From: Thalassotalea eurytherma
GTDB taxonomy: Bacteria > Pseudomonadota > Gammaproteobacteria > Enterobacterales > Alteromonadaceae
Direction: 5' to 3'
DNA: 64,000 nucleotides
Assembly: GCF_030161415.1 (NCBI RefSeq)
Contig: NZ_BSSU01000009.1
Coordinates: 62,001-126,000, forward strand
Under the pieces are notes generated by a model. It was not told the origin of the DNA. It was given only the letters and a program-made list of their open reading frames with translations, and did no database searches. Made by a program: the position numbers and the translations under genes. Shown here piece after piece: positions 9,482 through 18,919 of the stretch (within the stretch, counting starts at the first letter, position 1; every line of letters starts with the position of its first letter).

Positions 9482-9711
9482 TCAACTAACGGTGCAAGCA
9501 TTTTCTCTAAGCCATTAAGCTTCACTTCATACATTAACGCTAATTGCTGGCCCAACTTACCGGGTGGGAAACCATTAGCGTTAAACCACACTAAATATGG
9601 CTCCGGTAAATGAATTAATTTACTGCCCGCATATTTACCAAATGGCATCACCGTATTTATTGCTTGCTTAATTTCTGCCTGTCCCATTTCTTCATTCAAT
9701 AACTCAGTCAA
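9478..9711 (-). CDS. DUF3820 family small protein
   Basis: A 77-codon frame whose core MPFGKYAGSKLIHLPEPYLVW and FPPGKLGQQLALMYE match the DUF3820 family (PF12843, named after a putative quorum-sensing-regulated virulence factor). The function is unknown; the family's GKYxG-xLxxLPxxYL pattern is shared with the C-terminal segments of some exonucleases. The start is uncertain: TTG at 9711 gives the longest frame, while ATG at 9687 gives MGQAEIKQ. It is convergent with maoP, and the stop codons overlap. Confidence 0.75.
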   Translation of the reverse strand: MTELLNEEMGQAEIKQAINTVMPFGKYAGSKLIHLPEPYLVWFNANGFPPGKLGQQLALMYEVKLNGLEKMLAPLVD

Positions 9712-9854
9712 ATCAATACACCATTATCCGTTTTCTAAGGTTAATTATTGTCATAAAAATTTCATCAACTTACTAGCCAAAATATCTTGCTTTGACACTT
9801 TTTTGTCATCTAGTGAACCTATAGTAGCGCCATTCATCTGACATGGAGGATCAT

Positions 9855-10970
9855 ATGTCAATTATTAGAAAGCGCAGTGCCGCCCACAAAGCATTCATTA
9901 CAGGCAACGTTAGAGATAATCAATATATACTTGTAGAGTTCAGCCTAACCGACGAGTTAATTGAACAATTGACTCAGCAGTATGAACTTAATTTAGACGA
10001 AAATTTTAATGCGTTATATCAACATCTATCTAAACAATTCTTTGAGCTTTGCAATAATGTTGAAATAGGTAACGGTCAATTTATTGCAAATGATAAATTA
10101 GTACGTGTGCGTTTTAGTGAAGAAATGCACCAATGGCAAACAAACCAGCAAATTCTGTTTTACTACAACCCGCAATATCATTCATTGCAAAAAGCCTTTT
10201 ACGATCCAAATATCAAAACAAAGAAAATTAGCTTATTGTTTTTAAGTACAGGCCAAGAGATTCGTTTCAATGCCGCTCACTTTCATGCAAAAGTAAAACA
10301 AATTATTAGCCAATATAGTCAACAACTAGGCTTGGCTGACCATGCCATCCGATTACGTGATCATCAGCACCTCACTTATGACTTGTATGCTAAACAAAAA
10401 GGGTATGAGCAAACGCAGGTGCATAAACTTCGCCCAATTAAAAAGCGCTATGCTAGCCAGCAAATTGAATTGCCTGAAGAGCAGTCTGCAATGACTTACG
10501 CTGTTATCAATATTCCTGTAACGCCCGAGTTAATTAGATCAATGGACATTGATGAACAAGCATCTGATCCTTACAACCCGTTATATAGTGAAATTACCAA
10601 AGCACTGACAAAAGCAAGCCAGCAATTTAATTTAAACAATGGTGCGCTTGTCGCTAATGGACTCGTTCCTATTGTTCGGTTTTCCACTACAAATACCATA
10701 TCACGTCAAGGTGAGTTGCAAATGCTGGGCTATAATCCCGAAGATAAGCCCTGCGGCTTAATGAGTTGGTGGAACGCAAGTGAACTTGTTGATCATTTCC
10801 AGTTAGTTTTTGTTGCAAGCAAAGAAAACCAAACAGAAGTTGGCTATGGCAGATTTTTAAACCAAATTAATGCTGCTGTGAACCTCATGCTATCAGAACT
10901 CAAGCTGACTCCTGAAAAAGCTGAAGTGATGGTCAGGTTCCACCAACATGTCGCTTATAATCTCGATTAA
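9855..10970 (+). CDS. DUF3083-like protein with internal duplication
   Basis: 371 residues. I recognise it tentatively as DUF3083, a family of unknown function in Alteromonadales. The two halves look like tandem copies. YILVEFSLTDELIEQL matches YAVINIPVTPELIRSM. NGQFIANDKLVRVRF matches NGALVANGLVPIVRF. HQHLTYDL matches HQHVAYNLD at the end of each half. No signal peptide, membrane helix or catalytic motif was seen, so it is probably cytoplasmic. The ATG at 9855 was preferred over 9843 because GGAGG lies just before it and inside the longer frame. The gene stands alone on the plus strand. Confidence 0.6.
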   Translation: MSIIRKRSAAHKAFITGNVRDNQYILVEFSLTDELIEQLTQQYELNLDENFNALYQHLSKQFFELCNNVEIGNGQFIANDKLVRVRFSEEMHQWQTNQQILFYYNPQYHSLQKAFYDPNIKTKKISLLFLSTGQEIRFNAAHFHAKVKQIISQYSQQLGLADHAIRLRDHQHLTYDLYAKQKGYEQTQVHKLRPIKKRYASQQIELPEEQSAMTYAVINIPVTPELIRSMDIDEQASDPYNPLYSEITKALTKASQQFNLNNGALVANGLVPIVRFSTTNTISRQGELQMLGYNPEDKPCGLMSWWNASELVDHFQLVFVASKENQTEVGYGRFLNQINAAVNLMLSELKLTPEKAEVMVRFHQHVAYNLD

Positions 10971-10998
10971 TTGATTCATTAATCTTCTTTTTTCAAAT

Positions 10999-11028
10999 AA
11001 GTTATAGACACCCCAAAGTCTATAACTT
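10999..11028. terminator. Perfect 11-bp inverted repeat after the DUF3083-like gene
   Basis: AAGTTATAGAC and GTCTATAACTT flank an 8-nt loop, 29 nt past the stop codon. There is no T-run, so it may be a Rho-independent terminator of poor quality or an operator for the msrA promoter 45 nt downstream. Confidence 0.4.
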
Positions 11029-11073
11029 ACCTTTAATCGTATAGACATCTAGAAGTTTACTTGGAAGAAAGAG

Positions 11074-11604
11074 ATGACACAGGAATTAATGTTAGGAGCT
11101 GGCTGCTTTTGGTGTATCGAAGCTGCCTACTTAAGTGTAAAAGGTGTAATCAGTGTAGAGCCTGGCTATAGCGGTGGCCATTCCGCTACGCCAAGCTATC
11201 ATGATGTTTGTCGTGGCATAACCGGCCATGCTGAAGTCATAAAAATTCACTACGATGACAACATTATTTCAACCCGAGAAATATTAGAGATATTTTTCAA
11301 TTTGCACGATCCAACTCAATTGAACCGACAAGGGTACGACGTCGGTACTCAATACCGCAGTGCTATTTTCTTCTACAATGACCAACAACGTGTCATCGCA
11401 GATAAACTTATCCAAGAAATTAACCACCATAGTATTTGGCCAGAACCGATTGTAACGGAAGTATCGCCTGCACAAAAATTTTACGTAGCTGAACAAGCCC
11501 ATAAAGATTACGTGAATAAAAATCCTGAAAGCCGATACTGTCAATTGGTTGTTTCACCTAAATTAGCTAAATTTAAACAAACTTTCGCAAAAAACTTAAA
11601 GTAA
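11074..11604 (+). CDS. msrA: Peptide-methionine (S)-S-oxide reductase MsrA
   Basis: 176 residues with the MsrA active-site motif GAGCFWCIEA (catalytic Cys10), the PGYSGG-like EPGYSGGHSATPSY segment, and HDPTQLNRQGYDVGTQYRSA. It repairs S-form methionine sulfoxide in proteins using thioredoxin. A purine-rich GGAAGAAAGAG lies before the ATG. It is convergent with tmcA. Confidence 0.95.
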   Translation: MTQELMLGAGCFWCIEAAYLSVKGVISVEPGYSGGHSATPSYHDVCRGITGHAEVIKIHYDDNIISTREILEIFFNLHDPTQLNRQGYDVGTQYRSAIFFYNDQQRVIADKLIQEINHHSIWPEPIVTEVSPAQKFYVAEQAHKDYVNKNPESRYCQLVVSPKLAKFKQTFAKNLK

Positions 11605-11620
11605 TTTGCAGAGCAACGGA

Positions 11621-13792
11621 TTAGTTGTCCAATAACTTTAAGCTTACTGCACGGCAGTAACTTATAAAGTCTTTTTTTCCTGTGAAATCATGGTTTTTAT
11701 ATACCGCAGATAAGGCCATATTTCGCAATAAATAATCAACTAAAGGTAACAACTCTTTATCGAAATCACGGCCAAGTTGAGCAACAAGCGCAAGCCTTAA
11801 GCTGAATAAACAAGGCAGTAATTGTCTTCTATTCTGTGCAAAGTCCAAAATACTTTGCTCATCAACCGGCGTTACTTGATCAACCACTCGCTTTGATAGT
11901 GTTTGCAATATTTCACTCATTAACGATGCTGATAAGTCAGGCCACAAAAAACGGATATTCGTGATAAAACTGCGTTCAAAAGACTCGATAAATCTCACTT
12001 GTAGCCTTTTTGCCTCTTCAGTTAATGGTTTAATTAGCAACCCAGAGTACTCTCCACTGGCGTGATCTTTTTTACTACCTAATCTGGCGAGGGTGTAACC
12101 ATTTTTATGCCAAAATTTGAATAAGTTATTGTTTACACCAAAACTTGTCGACAACGCGTCAAAACCAGTGTTTCTTGCAACTACTGCGATTTCAGCGAGA
12201 AAATGTTGCCCAAGTTTTCGTTGTTGCAATTCAGGGTGAATAGCAATACGCATCACACGATAAAAAGACAAATCGAGGGCATTGTTAAAACCTAAGTGCT
12301 GAACCAATGATTGCGCAGTAAAGTGATCTCGAACACGTCTATCACCATTAATAACGCCTTGATGCATGGCTCTAGGTAGCACCTGCTCCTTAATCATTAA
12401 CGCAACACCAATAATTTGTTCTTTTCCACCCTCGCCCGATGTTGCCAGACAAAATAAATCAATCAAATCATTATCAAGGAGAAGTTTTAAATCACTCGTT
12501 GATGTTTGGTAATGGGCATTAACAAGCAAAGCAAAAACTTGTTTTAATAAACCTTTATCATCAACCAAACGTGCTTTTGATGGCTGAAAAAACGTCAGTT
12601 TCTTATCCAAGTTAACATTTAATAAAGGTGCTATTTCAGCATTCAACAGCAAGCTCTCGAAGCTAAATTGCTCTAATGGGCAGCCTGTTGCCCAGCGTAT
12701 AGGCGATGTTAAGTGGTGACTTTGTAGTTTGAATTTATCACCAAGCTGCTTTTGATAGACAGTTAAGAAATTTAAAAACTTAACGGTAAATCCTCGGCCT
12801 GCGCCTTCATAGCCATGAACAGTCGATGAAAACACCGTTTTTTTATAATAGGTTGCTAATGGTTCTAATAGCGGCACAGGAATGCCTGCCGCTTCATCAA
12901 CACACAATAAGTCGAGTTCAGGGCGATTTAGAATAAGATCATCAATGGCATAGAAGCATACTTGGTTGAGTGCTTGCTGGACATTTACAGGCTCACCGAT
13001 TAGCTTGGTTAACGTGTTTTCAAGTTGTTGATAAAACACCACTAAGCTTTGTTTATTGGGTGCTGTTACCCCTATTCGCAACTGACGTTTAGCACTAAAC
13101 AGTAGACGACTACAGGCGATAGCTAAGGCAGTTGATTTACCGCGTCCACGATCAGCGGTAATCACCGTAACGATTTGTTGGCGTTTTTTCTGAACGCTAC
13201 TAACGATCATATCAACACTGGTCTGTTGTTCGAATGTTAAACATAAACCATCGTCAATTTCTGTAAATTGATCTTCAGATTTTAAGCGAGCATGAAGAAC
13301 AAACTTTAAATGTTCAGCCGACGCCTCATCGGGAATGGTTGTTTGATGTTGTTCAACAACTACCTGACATTTATCTTGACGAGCTTGTGCTAAAAAATAA
13401 CGAGCAAAACAGCTTTGTTCGAGACATGCAGGCGTTAAATTAAGAAAAAATGTGCCGCCTGCCTTTATCAAGCCGGATAAAACAGCAAAAGTTTCTGGCT
13501 CGAATGTCTCAGCAAAATAAGCAATAGACCCAACCTCTGACCCTAAGCATTGTTTGATATTTTTTGGTGACAAAGTGCTTGTAACACTTTCTTGTTCACT
13601 AAAGACAAACGGCTCTGTCTTGCCAATAGATTCAGCAACCAACGGATACGCCCAATTAGGCTCACCAACTAAAACAATGAGCTGTCTCATTCGTAACTTT
13701 CTAAGTAGCCTTTCACGCGCTTCTAGCAGTGCTTTAAGTTGTTTTTTCAAAGTATTAGGTAATAGAAAAATAATAGCTAGTCTATCAAGCAT
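11621..13792 (-). CDS. tmcA: tRNA(Met) cytidine acetyltransferase TmcA
   Basis: 723 residues, near the usual TmcA length. The N-terminal DUF1726-like domain is followed by a RecD-like helicase domain with Walker A at about 215 (DRGRGKSTAL) and Walker B LLCVDEAAGIPVPLL. A GNAT acetyltransferase domain follows (VMRIAIHPELQQRKLGQHFL), then a C-terminal tRNA-binding region. It makes N4-acetylcytidine at the wobble position of elongator tRNA-Met using ATP and acetyl-CoA. It is monocistronic. Confidence 0.93.
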   Translation of the reverse strand: MLDRLAIIFLLPNTLKKQLKALLEARERLLRKLRMRQLIVLVGEPNWAYPLVAESIGKTEPFVFSEQESVTSTLSPKNIKQCLGSEVGSIAYFAETFEPETFAVLSGLIKAGGTFFLNLTPACLEQSCFARYFLAQARQDKCQVVVEQHQTTIPDEASAEHLKFVLHARLKSEDQFTEIDDGLCLTFEQQTSVDMIVSSVQKKRQQIVTVITADRGRGKSTALAIACSRLLFSAKRQLRIGVTAPNKQSLVVFYQQLENTLTKLIGEPVNVQQALNQVCFYAIDDLILNRPELDLLCVDEAAGIPVPLLEPLATYYKKTVFSSTVHGYEGAGRGFTVKFLNFLTVYQKQLGDKFKLQSHHLTSPIRWATGCPLEQFSFESLLLNAEIAPLLNVNLDKKLTFFQPSKARLVDDKGLLKQVFALLVNAHYQTSTSDLKLLLDNDLIDLFCLATSGEGGKEQIIGVALMIKEQVLPRAMHQGVINGDRRVRDHFTAQSLVQHLGFNNALDLSFYRVMRIAIHPELQQRKLGQHFLAEIAVVARNTGFDALSTSFGVNNNLFKFWHKNGYTLARLGSKKDHASGEYSGLLIKPLTEEAKRLQVRFIESFERSFITNIRFLWPDLSASLMSEILQTLSKRVVDQVTPVDEQSILDFAQNRRQLLPCLFSLRLALVAQLGRDFDKELLPLVDYLLRNMALSAVYKNHDFTGKKDFISYCRAVSLKLLDN

Positions 13793-13957
13793 ATTACGAA
13801 ATCTAAACTACACTTGATCTAGCGCATGAAATTTTCACTTTGTAAATGACTTGTAAAACTAATTGTTGAAAATGTAGACAGTAGTGATTGTGGTTAATTT
13901 CTGTGCAACACTATATTTACATCTTAAATATTAAAACAATTAAAACAGAGAGTTGTT

Positions 13958-14122
13958 ATGGATACATCAACTGAAGATGCAACAGTGACAAAGCGTAAAG
14001 AAAGAAACATGTTTATTTTTCTTACCGTTTTTTTAGCACCTATTCTCTCCGTCATTATTGTTGGCGCGCTTGGCTTTACTATTTGGATTAGCCAAATATT
14101 AACAGGTCCGCCTACTAATTAA
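13958..14122 (+). CDS. napE: NapE, small membrane subunit of periplasmic nitrate reductase operon
   Basis: A 54-residue protein with a charged cytoplasmic start (KRKERN) and one membrane helix FIFLTVFLAPILSVIIVGAL, the NapE pattern. Its role in the family is not well defined. It is the first gene of napEFDABC, with AGAG before the ATG at 13958. The 165 nt upstream, back to tmcA, should hold the operon promoter; no clear FNR or NarP site was recognised. Confidence 0.85.
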   Translation: MDTSTEDATVTKRKERNMFIFLTVFLAPILSVIIVGALGFTIWISQILTGPPTN

Positions 14123-14137
14123 GGAAGATGAGTAGCT

Positions 14138-14650
14138 ATGACTGAAACGATTGACGTTGCGCGCAGGCGCTTTTTTACGGCAAGTATAAAAGCATCTTCA
14201 CCAACAACGTTACGGTTACCTTGGTCAAAAAATGAAGCTAATTTCACGAAAAACTGCACACAATGCCAGAAGTGTGTTGAAGTGTGTGAAACAAGTATCA
14301 TTAAAAGGGATCGCCAAGGGTTTCCATACGTAGACTTCGCCACAGATGAATGCACCTTTTGACAAAAGTGTGTCGATGTCTGTGATGTTGACATGTTTGA
14401 CGACCCCAATACGACAAAAGCATGGCAAGCAGAAGTCATTGTCAATGATAAGTGCTTAACCAAATACCAAATTTATTGCCAAAGCTGTCGTGACGCATGT
14501 GACGCACGAGTTATATCGTTTCCTTTGGTTTTGCACCAAACACCTCAACCCGAAATTAATCAACAAGACTGCACAGCTTGTGGCGCATGTGTTTCATCGT
14601 GTCCGCAAGATGCTATCAAATTATCGTTAGTAGAGAATCATAATGAATGA
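14138..14650 (+). pseudogene. napF: napF ferredoxin-type protein interrupted by an in-frame TGA
   Basis: A 170-residue NapF reading frame broken by one TGA at 14360-14362 (codon 75); the frame is otherwise continuous and similar on both sides. The first cluster motif is Cys40, 43, 46, 50. The second reads CTF-stop-QKCVDVC, so the TGA takes the exact place of the second cysteine of a CxxCxxCxxxC motif (Cys72, codon 75, Cys78, Cys82). Further Cys motifs follow (YCQSCRDAC and DCTACGACVSSCP). NapF is a cytoplasmic iron-sulfur protein needed for NapA maturation. Either a TGC or TGT codon mutated to TGA, or the codon is read as selenocysteine. Only a weak stem (14371-14376 with 14388-14393) lies downstream, and napC nearby is also broken, so loss of function is favoured. 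Confidence 0.8.
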
Positions 14651-14903
14651 AGTTGAATATCACGTTGCAAGTTTTGTAGCCCATGTCATGCCTGAGCATG
14701 TCGAAGAATTAAGTGAATTAATAAGCTTACAGCAAGGCGGTCAAGTGCATGCTGTAAGTGAGGATGGAAAGATTGTCTTCACCATTGAAGCCAGTTCTCA
14801 TAAAGCCGTTGACCATCTTCTAACACCAATACGATTGCACAACTCGGTGATGTCATTATCACCTGTGTATCATCAATTTTTAAATGAACAACAAGCTTCA
14901 TAA
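14643..14903 (+). CDS. napD: NapD chaperone for the NapA Tat signal
   Basis: An 86-residue NapD protein (YHVASFVAHVMPEHVEELSE, then VHAVSEDGKIVFTIEASS), a ferredoxin-like fold that binds the NapA twin-arginine signal peptide and delays export until cofactor loading. It overlaps the end of napF by 8 nt, which suggests coupled translation with napF. Confidence 0.93.
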   Translation: MNEVEYHVASFVAHVMPEHVEELSELISLQQGGQVHAVSEDGKIVFTIEASSHKAVDHLLTPIRLHNSVMSLSPVYHQFLNEQQAS

Positions 14904-14921
14904 TAAGGATAAGGTGACATC

Positions 14922-17417
14922 ATGACCATTAATCGCCGTGAATTTATAAAAGCTAATGCTGTCGCAGCCGCTGCCGCTGTCGCAGGGGTTTCCGTACCTG
15001 CAAGTACCTCTAATTTAATCACCAGTAGCGATGTGACTAAATTAAAATGGGATAAAGCCGCCTGTCGCTTTTGTGGCACCGGTTGTAGTGTCAATGTTGG
15101 TGTGATGGATGGCAAAGTTGTCGCCACGCACGGTGATATAAAGTCGCCGGTGAACAAAGGCTTAAACTGTGTAAAAGGCTATTTCTTATCAAAAATCATG
15201 TACGGTAAAGATCGCCTGACAACACCTTTACTGAGAATGAAAAATGGCCAGTATGATAAAGACGGCGATTTCACCCCTATCTCTTGGGATCAAGCGTTCG
15301 ATGTAATGGAAGAAAAAGCCAAACAAACCCTAAAAGATATAGGGCCAACAGGTGTTGGTATGTTTGGCTCAGGACAATGGACAGTTTTTGAGGGTTATGC
15401 TGCATCAAAACTATATAAGGCAGGCTTTAGGAGTAACAACATTGACCCTAATGCTCGTCACTGTATGGCATCTGCTGTAGGTGGTTTTATGCGCACCTTT
15501 GGTATCGACGAGCCAATGGGTTGTTATGATGACATGGAACATACAGACGCATGTGTCTTATGGGGCTCAAACATGGCGGAAATGCACCCTATTTTGTGGA
15601 CGCGTATTACCGACCGTCGTCTAAGTGCGCCACATGTTAAAGTCGCAGTGCTATCTACCTATGAACACAGAAGTTACGAATTAGCTGATAACGGTATGAT
15701 ATTTGTACCGCAAACCGATTTAGCTATTCTTAACTTTATCGCTAACTACATCATTCAAACAGATCGTGTAAATAAAGACTTCGTTGATAAACATACGAAC
15801 TTTAAACTGGGTAATACTGATATCGGTTATGGCTTACGCCCAGATCATCCGCTAGAGAAAAGAGCCAAAAATGCTAAAAAAGCAGGTGGCTCTCAGCCAA
15901 TTAATTTTGACGAATACGCTAAATTTGTTAGTACCTATACGGTTGAATACACGTCAAAACTTTCAGGTGTGCCAGAAAAGAACTTAATAGATTTAGCTGA
16001 ACTGTATGCCGATCCGAAAACGAAAGTGTGTTCATTCTGGACGATGGGTTTCAATCAGCATACCCGTGGTGTTTGGGCAAACAACTTGGTTTATAACATT
16101 CACTTATTGACGGGTAAAATTTCGACACCAGGCAACAGTCCTTTCTCTTTAACAGGTCAGCCATCAGCATGTGGTACCGCGCGTGAAGTAGGTACTTTCT
16201 CACACCGTTTACCTGCCGATATGGTAGTAGCCAACCCTAAACACCGTGAAATTTCAGAGAAAAAATGGAAAATCCCTCATGGCATTATTCCACCAAAGCC
16301 TGGCTATCATGCGGTACTTCAAAACCGAATGCTCAAAGATGGCAAACTTAATTTCTACTGGGTGCAATGTAATAACAACATGCAAGCAGCAGCAAATATG
16401 ATGGAAGAAGGTTTACCGGGTTATAGAAACCCTAAAAACTTTATTGTTGTCTCCGACCCATATCCGACGGTAACAGCTCAAGCTGCCGATTTAATTTTAC
16501 CTACAGCAATGTGGGTTGAGAAAGAAGGTGCTTATGGTAACGCTGAGCGTAGAACACAAACCTGGTATCAAATGGTAGAGCCACCTAAAGGTGCTAAATC
16601 AGATGTCTGGCAAACGGTAGAGTTTTCGAAGCGGTTCACAACCGATGAAACCTGGCCAAAAGAAATTTTAGATAAAAACCCTGAATATAAAGGGAAAACA
16701 CTTTTTGACGTACTATTTGCCAATGGCCAAGTTAACAAATATTCATTAGATGAAATCCCAGACGATCGACTCAATGATGAATCACGTGACTTTGGTTTCT
16801 ACTTACAAAAAGGTTTGTTTGAAGAGTACGCAAGTTTTGGACGTGGCAAAGCACACGATTTAGCACCATACGATAGATACCATCAAGAAAGAGGGCTTCG
16901 TTGGCCTGTTGTTAACGGTAAAGAAACAAAGTGGCGCTTTAAAGAAGGCTACGATCCTTATGTAGGTAAAGGTAAAGACTTTGAGTTTTACGGTCATAAA
17001 GATGGCCGCGCAGTTATCTTTGCTCTGCCATACGAACCGCCAGCAGAGTCACCTGATCGTGAATACGATTTATGGTTATCGACAGGTCGTGTATTAGAGC
17101 ATTGGCATTCAGGTTCGATGACACAACGGGTGCCTGAGCTTTTTAAATCAATGCCTGATGCCCTACTTTACATGCATCCTGATGATGCAAAAGAAAGGGG
17201 CATGCGTCGCGGTGATTTAGTTAAGATTGTTTCTCGTCGTGGTGAAGTAGAAACACGTGTTGAAACACGTGGTCGTAACAAACCGCCTAAAGGCCTTGTT
17301 TTCATGCCATGGTTTGATGCAAGTCGCCTCGTGAACAAAGTGACGTTAGATGCGACCGATCCGTTGTCAAAAGAAACTGATTTCAAAAAATGTGCTGTTA
17401 AAGTGATAAAGGCTTAA
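14922..17417 (+). CDS. napA: Periplasmic nitrate reductase catalytic subunit NapA
   Basis: 831 residues, the family length. The Tat signal is [19 protein letters not shown]. The [4Fe-4S] ligands are Cys48, Cys51, Cys55 and Cys83 (CRFCGTGC ... GLNCVKGY). The molybdenum ligand is Cys181 in ARHCMASA. The bis-MGD-binding segments [14 protein letters not shown] and [11 protein letters not shown] are conserved. It reduces nitrate to nitrite in the periplasm with electrons from NapB/NapC. It is fully open, unlike its napF and napC neighbours. Confidence 0.97.
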   Translation: MTINRREFIKANAVAAAAAVAGVSVPASTSNLITSSDVTKLKWDKAACRFCGTGCSVNVGVMDGKVVATHGDIKSPVNKGLNCVKGYFLSKIMYGKDRLTTPLLRMKNGQYDKDGDFTPISWDQAFDVMEEKAKQTLKDIGPTGVGMFGSGQWTVFEGYAASKLYKAGFRSNNIDPNARHCMASAVGGFMRTFGIDEPMGCYDDMEHTDACVLWGSNMAEMHPILWTRITDRRLSAPHVKVAVLSTYEHRSYELADNGMIFVPQTDLAILNFIANYIIQTDRVNKDFVDKHTNFKLGNTDIGYGLRPDHPLEKRAKNAKKAGGSQPINFDEYAKFVSTYTVEYTSKLSGVPEKNLIDLAELYADPKTKVCSFWTMGFNQHTRGVWANNLVYNIHLLTGKISTPGNSPFSLTGQPSACGTAREVGTFSHRLPADMVVANPKHREISEKKWKIPHGIIPPKPGYHAVLQNRMLKDGKLNFYWVQCNNNMQAAANMMEEGLPGYRNPKNFIVVSDPYPTVTAQAADLILPTAMWVEKEGAYGNAERRTQTWYQMVEPPKGAKSDVWQTVEFSKRFTTDETWPKEILDKNPEYKGKTLFDVLFANGQVNKYSLDEIPDDRLNDESRDFGFYLQKGLFEEYASFGRGKAHDLAPYDRYHQERGLRWPVVNGKETKWRFKEGYDPYVGKGKDFEFYGHKDGRAVIFALPYEPPAESPDREYDLWLSTGRVLEHWHSGSMTQRVPELFKSMPDALLYMHPDDAKERGMRRGDLVKIVSRRGEVETRVETRGRNKPPKGLVFMPWFDASRLVNKVTLDATDPLSKETDFKKCAVKVIKA

Positions 17418-17424
17418 GGAGAAC

Positions 17425-17892
17425 ATGATGAAAACAATAATTAAAGGGCTGTTAATCGCCAGTATTGCTTTTTCAGGCATCGCTATACACTCTGTAGCGC
17501 AAGAAATTTCTACCTTGAGAAACGAAACTAAACTTGATGAGCAAAAAACACCTAATAAGATCTATCAGGTTAATAATTCGGACATAAAGCAAAAACGTAA
17601 TTATCCGATGCAACCACCGCTCATTCCACACACAATCAGAAATTACGAAGTTAACTTAAATACCAATAAGTGTATGGCTTGTCACAGTCGACAGCGCACA
17701 GAGGAATCGCAAGCACCTATGGTAAGCGTGACACACTTTATGGATCGTGATGGTAACTTTTTAGCGGAGATATCGCCGCGACGATATTTTTGTAGTCAGT
17801 GTCACGTTACTCAGCAAGATACTAAACCGCTTGTTGAAAATACGTTCATAGATATGCACACATTGATGAAAGCTAAAACCGATCCTAAGTAG
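17425..17892 (+). CDS. napB: NapB diheme cytochrome c subunit
   Basis: 155 residues with a signal peptide ending near SVAQ and two CxxCH heme motifs, CMACH and CSQCH. The His residues in LIPHTIRNY and SVTHFMDRDG are the likely distal ligands. It passes electrons to NapA in the periplasm. It begins 7 nt after napA, with AAGGAGAA as the ribosome-binding site. Confidence 0.95.
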   Translation: MMKTIIKGLLIASIAFSGIAIHSVAQEISTLRNETKLDEQKTPNKIYQVNNSDIKQKRNYPMQPPLIPHTIRNYEVNLNTNKCMACHSRQRTEESQAPMVSVTHFMDRDGNFLAEISPRRYFCSQCHVTQQDTKPLVENTFIDMHTLMKAKTDPK

Positions 17893-17900
17893 GAGTAGCC

Positions 17901-18497
17901 ATGAAAAATTTGATTAATAAATTGAAGGATGCTTGGCAAACTCTCTCAACACCGAGTAAGTATTAAAGCCTTGGTTTTTTAACCTTTGGTGGCTTTATCG
18001 CAGGGATTATCTTTTTGGGGGCATTCAATACCTCATTAGAGCTTTCCAATACTGAAGAGTTTTGTATTTCATGTCATGAAATGGAAAGTAACGTGTATGA
18101 AGAGTTAAAAACGACGATTCACTTCACCAACCGCTCCGGTGTTCGTGCGACATGTCCTGACTGCCATGTACCACATAAGTGGACCAATAAAATTGCGCGT
18201 AAAATGCAAGCTTCCAAGGAGGTTTGGGGCAAGATATTTGGTACCATTAATACACGTGAGAAGTTTTTGGCTCACAGGAAAACACTTGCCGAGCATGAAT
18301 GGGATCGCCTAAAAGCTAACGATTCTCTTGAATGTCGTAACTGTCACAACTTCGACTATATGGACTTCACTGCCCAAAGTACGAGAGCAGCCCAACAGCA
18401 TTCAACGTCACTAGCTAGCGGAGAGAAAACCTGTATCGATTGTCATAAAGGTATCGCTCACCAACTACCTGACATGAAAGGTGTTGAAGGCTGGTAA
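17901..18497 (+). pseudogene. napC: napC tetraheme quinol dehydrogenase interrupted by an in-frame TAA
   Basis: A 198-residue NapC/NirT frame with four CxxCH hemes (CISCH, CPDCH, CRNCH, CIDCH) and the family start MKNLINKLKDAWQTLSTPSKY. A TAA at 17964-17966 (codon 22) stops it just before the membrane anchor [20 protein letters not shown]. The frame reopens directly. Restart at TTG 18015 would make a heme domain without anchor or export signal, so function is doubtful. In the family, NapC carries electrons from quinol to NapB. A one-base change from TTA, CAA, GAA, AAA or TCA would create the stop. It may be a real pseudogene or an assembly error. Confidence 0.82.
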
Positions 18498-18514
18498 GTT
18501 AACAATAAATCGCT

Positions 18515-18553
18515 AAAAAACGGAGTAAATGGTGACATTTATTCCGTTTTTTT
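18515..18553 (+). terminator. Terminator of the nap operon
   Basis: A 17-bp stem (AAAAAACGGAGTAAATG with CATTTATTCCGTTTTTT, one G-T pair) and a 4-nt loop, followed by Ts, 18 nt past the napC stop. Confidence 0.85.
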
Positions 18554-18659
18554 ATGAAAAAACAGGCTGTTCACATAAAAAAAACAAATAAAAAGTTAAC
18601 ACTTTGATAATTTTTGGCTATTTTCAAATTATAGGTGTTTATTTTTTTTGAAGGTAGAT

Positions 18660-18839
18660 ATGAATAATCAAGAAATTGATAGCCTAAAAGGCACCGATAG
18701 TCTCTCTGAACAAGACAGTGGCTATAAACAAGATGAGCAAGATATTCGTAATTCTAAAGCCAGAAAGCGTATTGACGAACTGCTAGAAGAAAAACGCCTA
18801 AAATCTTTGCTCGATGACACCGATGATTGGGAAGTGTAA
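18660..18839 (+). CDS. Small acidic PA3496-like protein
   Basis: 59 residues with an acidic, Ser-rich start and a conserved-looking charged helix ARKRIDELLEEKRLKSLLDD, resembling the PA3496 family (putative envelope integrity). The ATG at 18660 was chosen because GAAGGTAG lies 5-8 nt before it; the upstream TTG at 18648 lies inside that region. There is no membrane helix. The family match is from memory of the helix pattern and is moderate. Confidence 0.6.
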   Translation: MNNQEIDSLKGTDSLSEQDSGYKQDEQDIRNSKARKRIDELLEEKRLKSLLDDTDDWEV

Positions 18840-18919
18840 ATATGTCGCATTTTATTAGCCATTTTTAATACTTTTCAGTAAGGTAATGCTAAAAATCAAC
18901 AAGAACAATTGTATTACCT

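Noticed and set aside
14363-14400. SECIS element after the napF TGA
   Set aside because: The possible stem is short with a large loop and lacks the usual bacterial SECIS features. The nearby TAA and TAG stops suggest mutation rather than recoding.
14119-14463. 114-codon minus-strand frame opposite napF
   Set aside because: It is the antisense shadow of the conserved napF coding frame.
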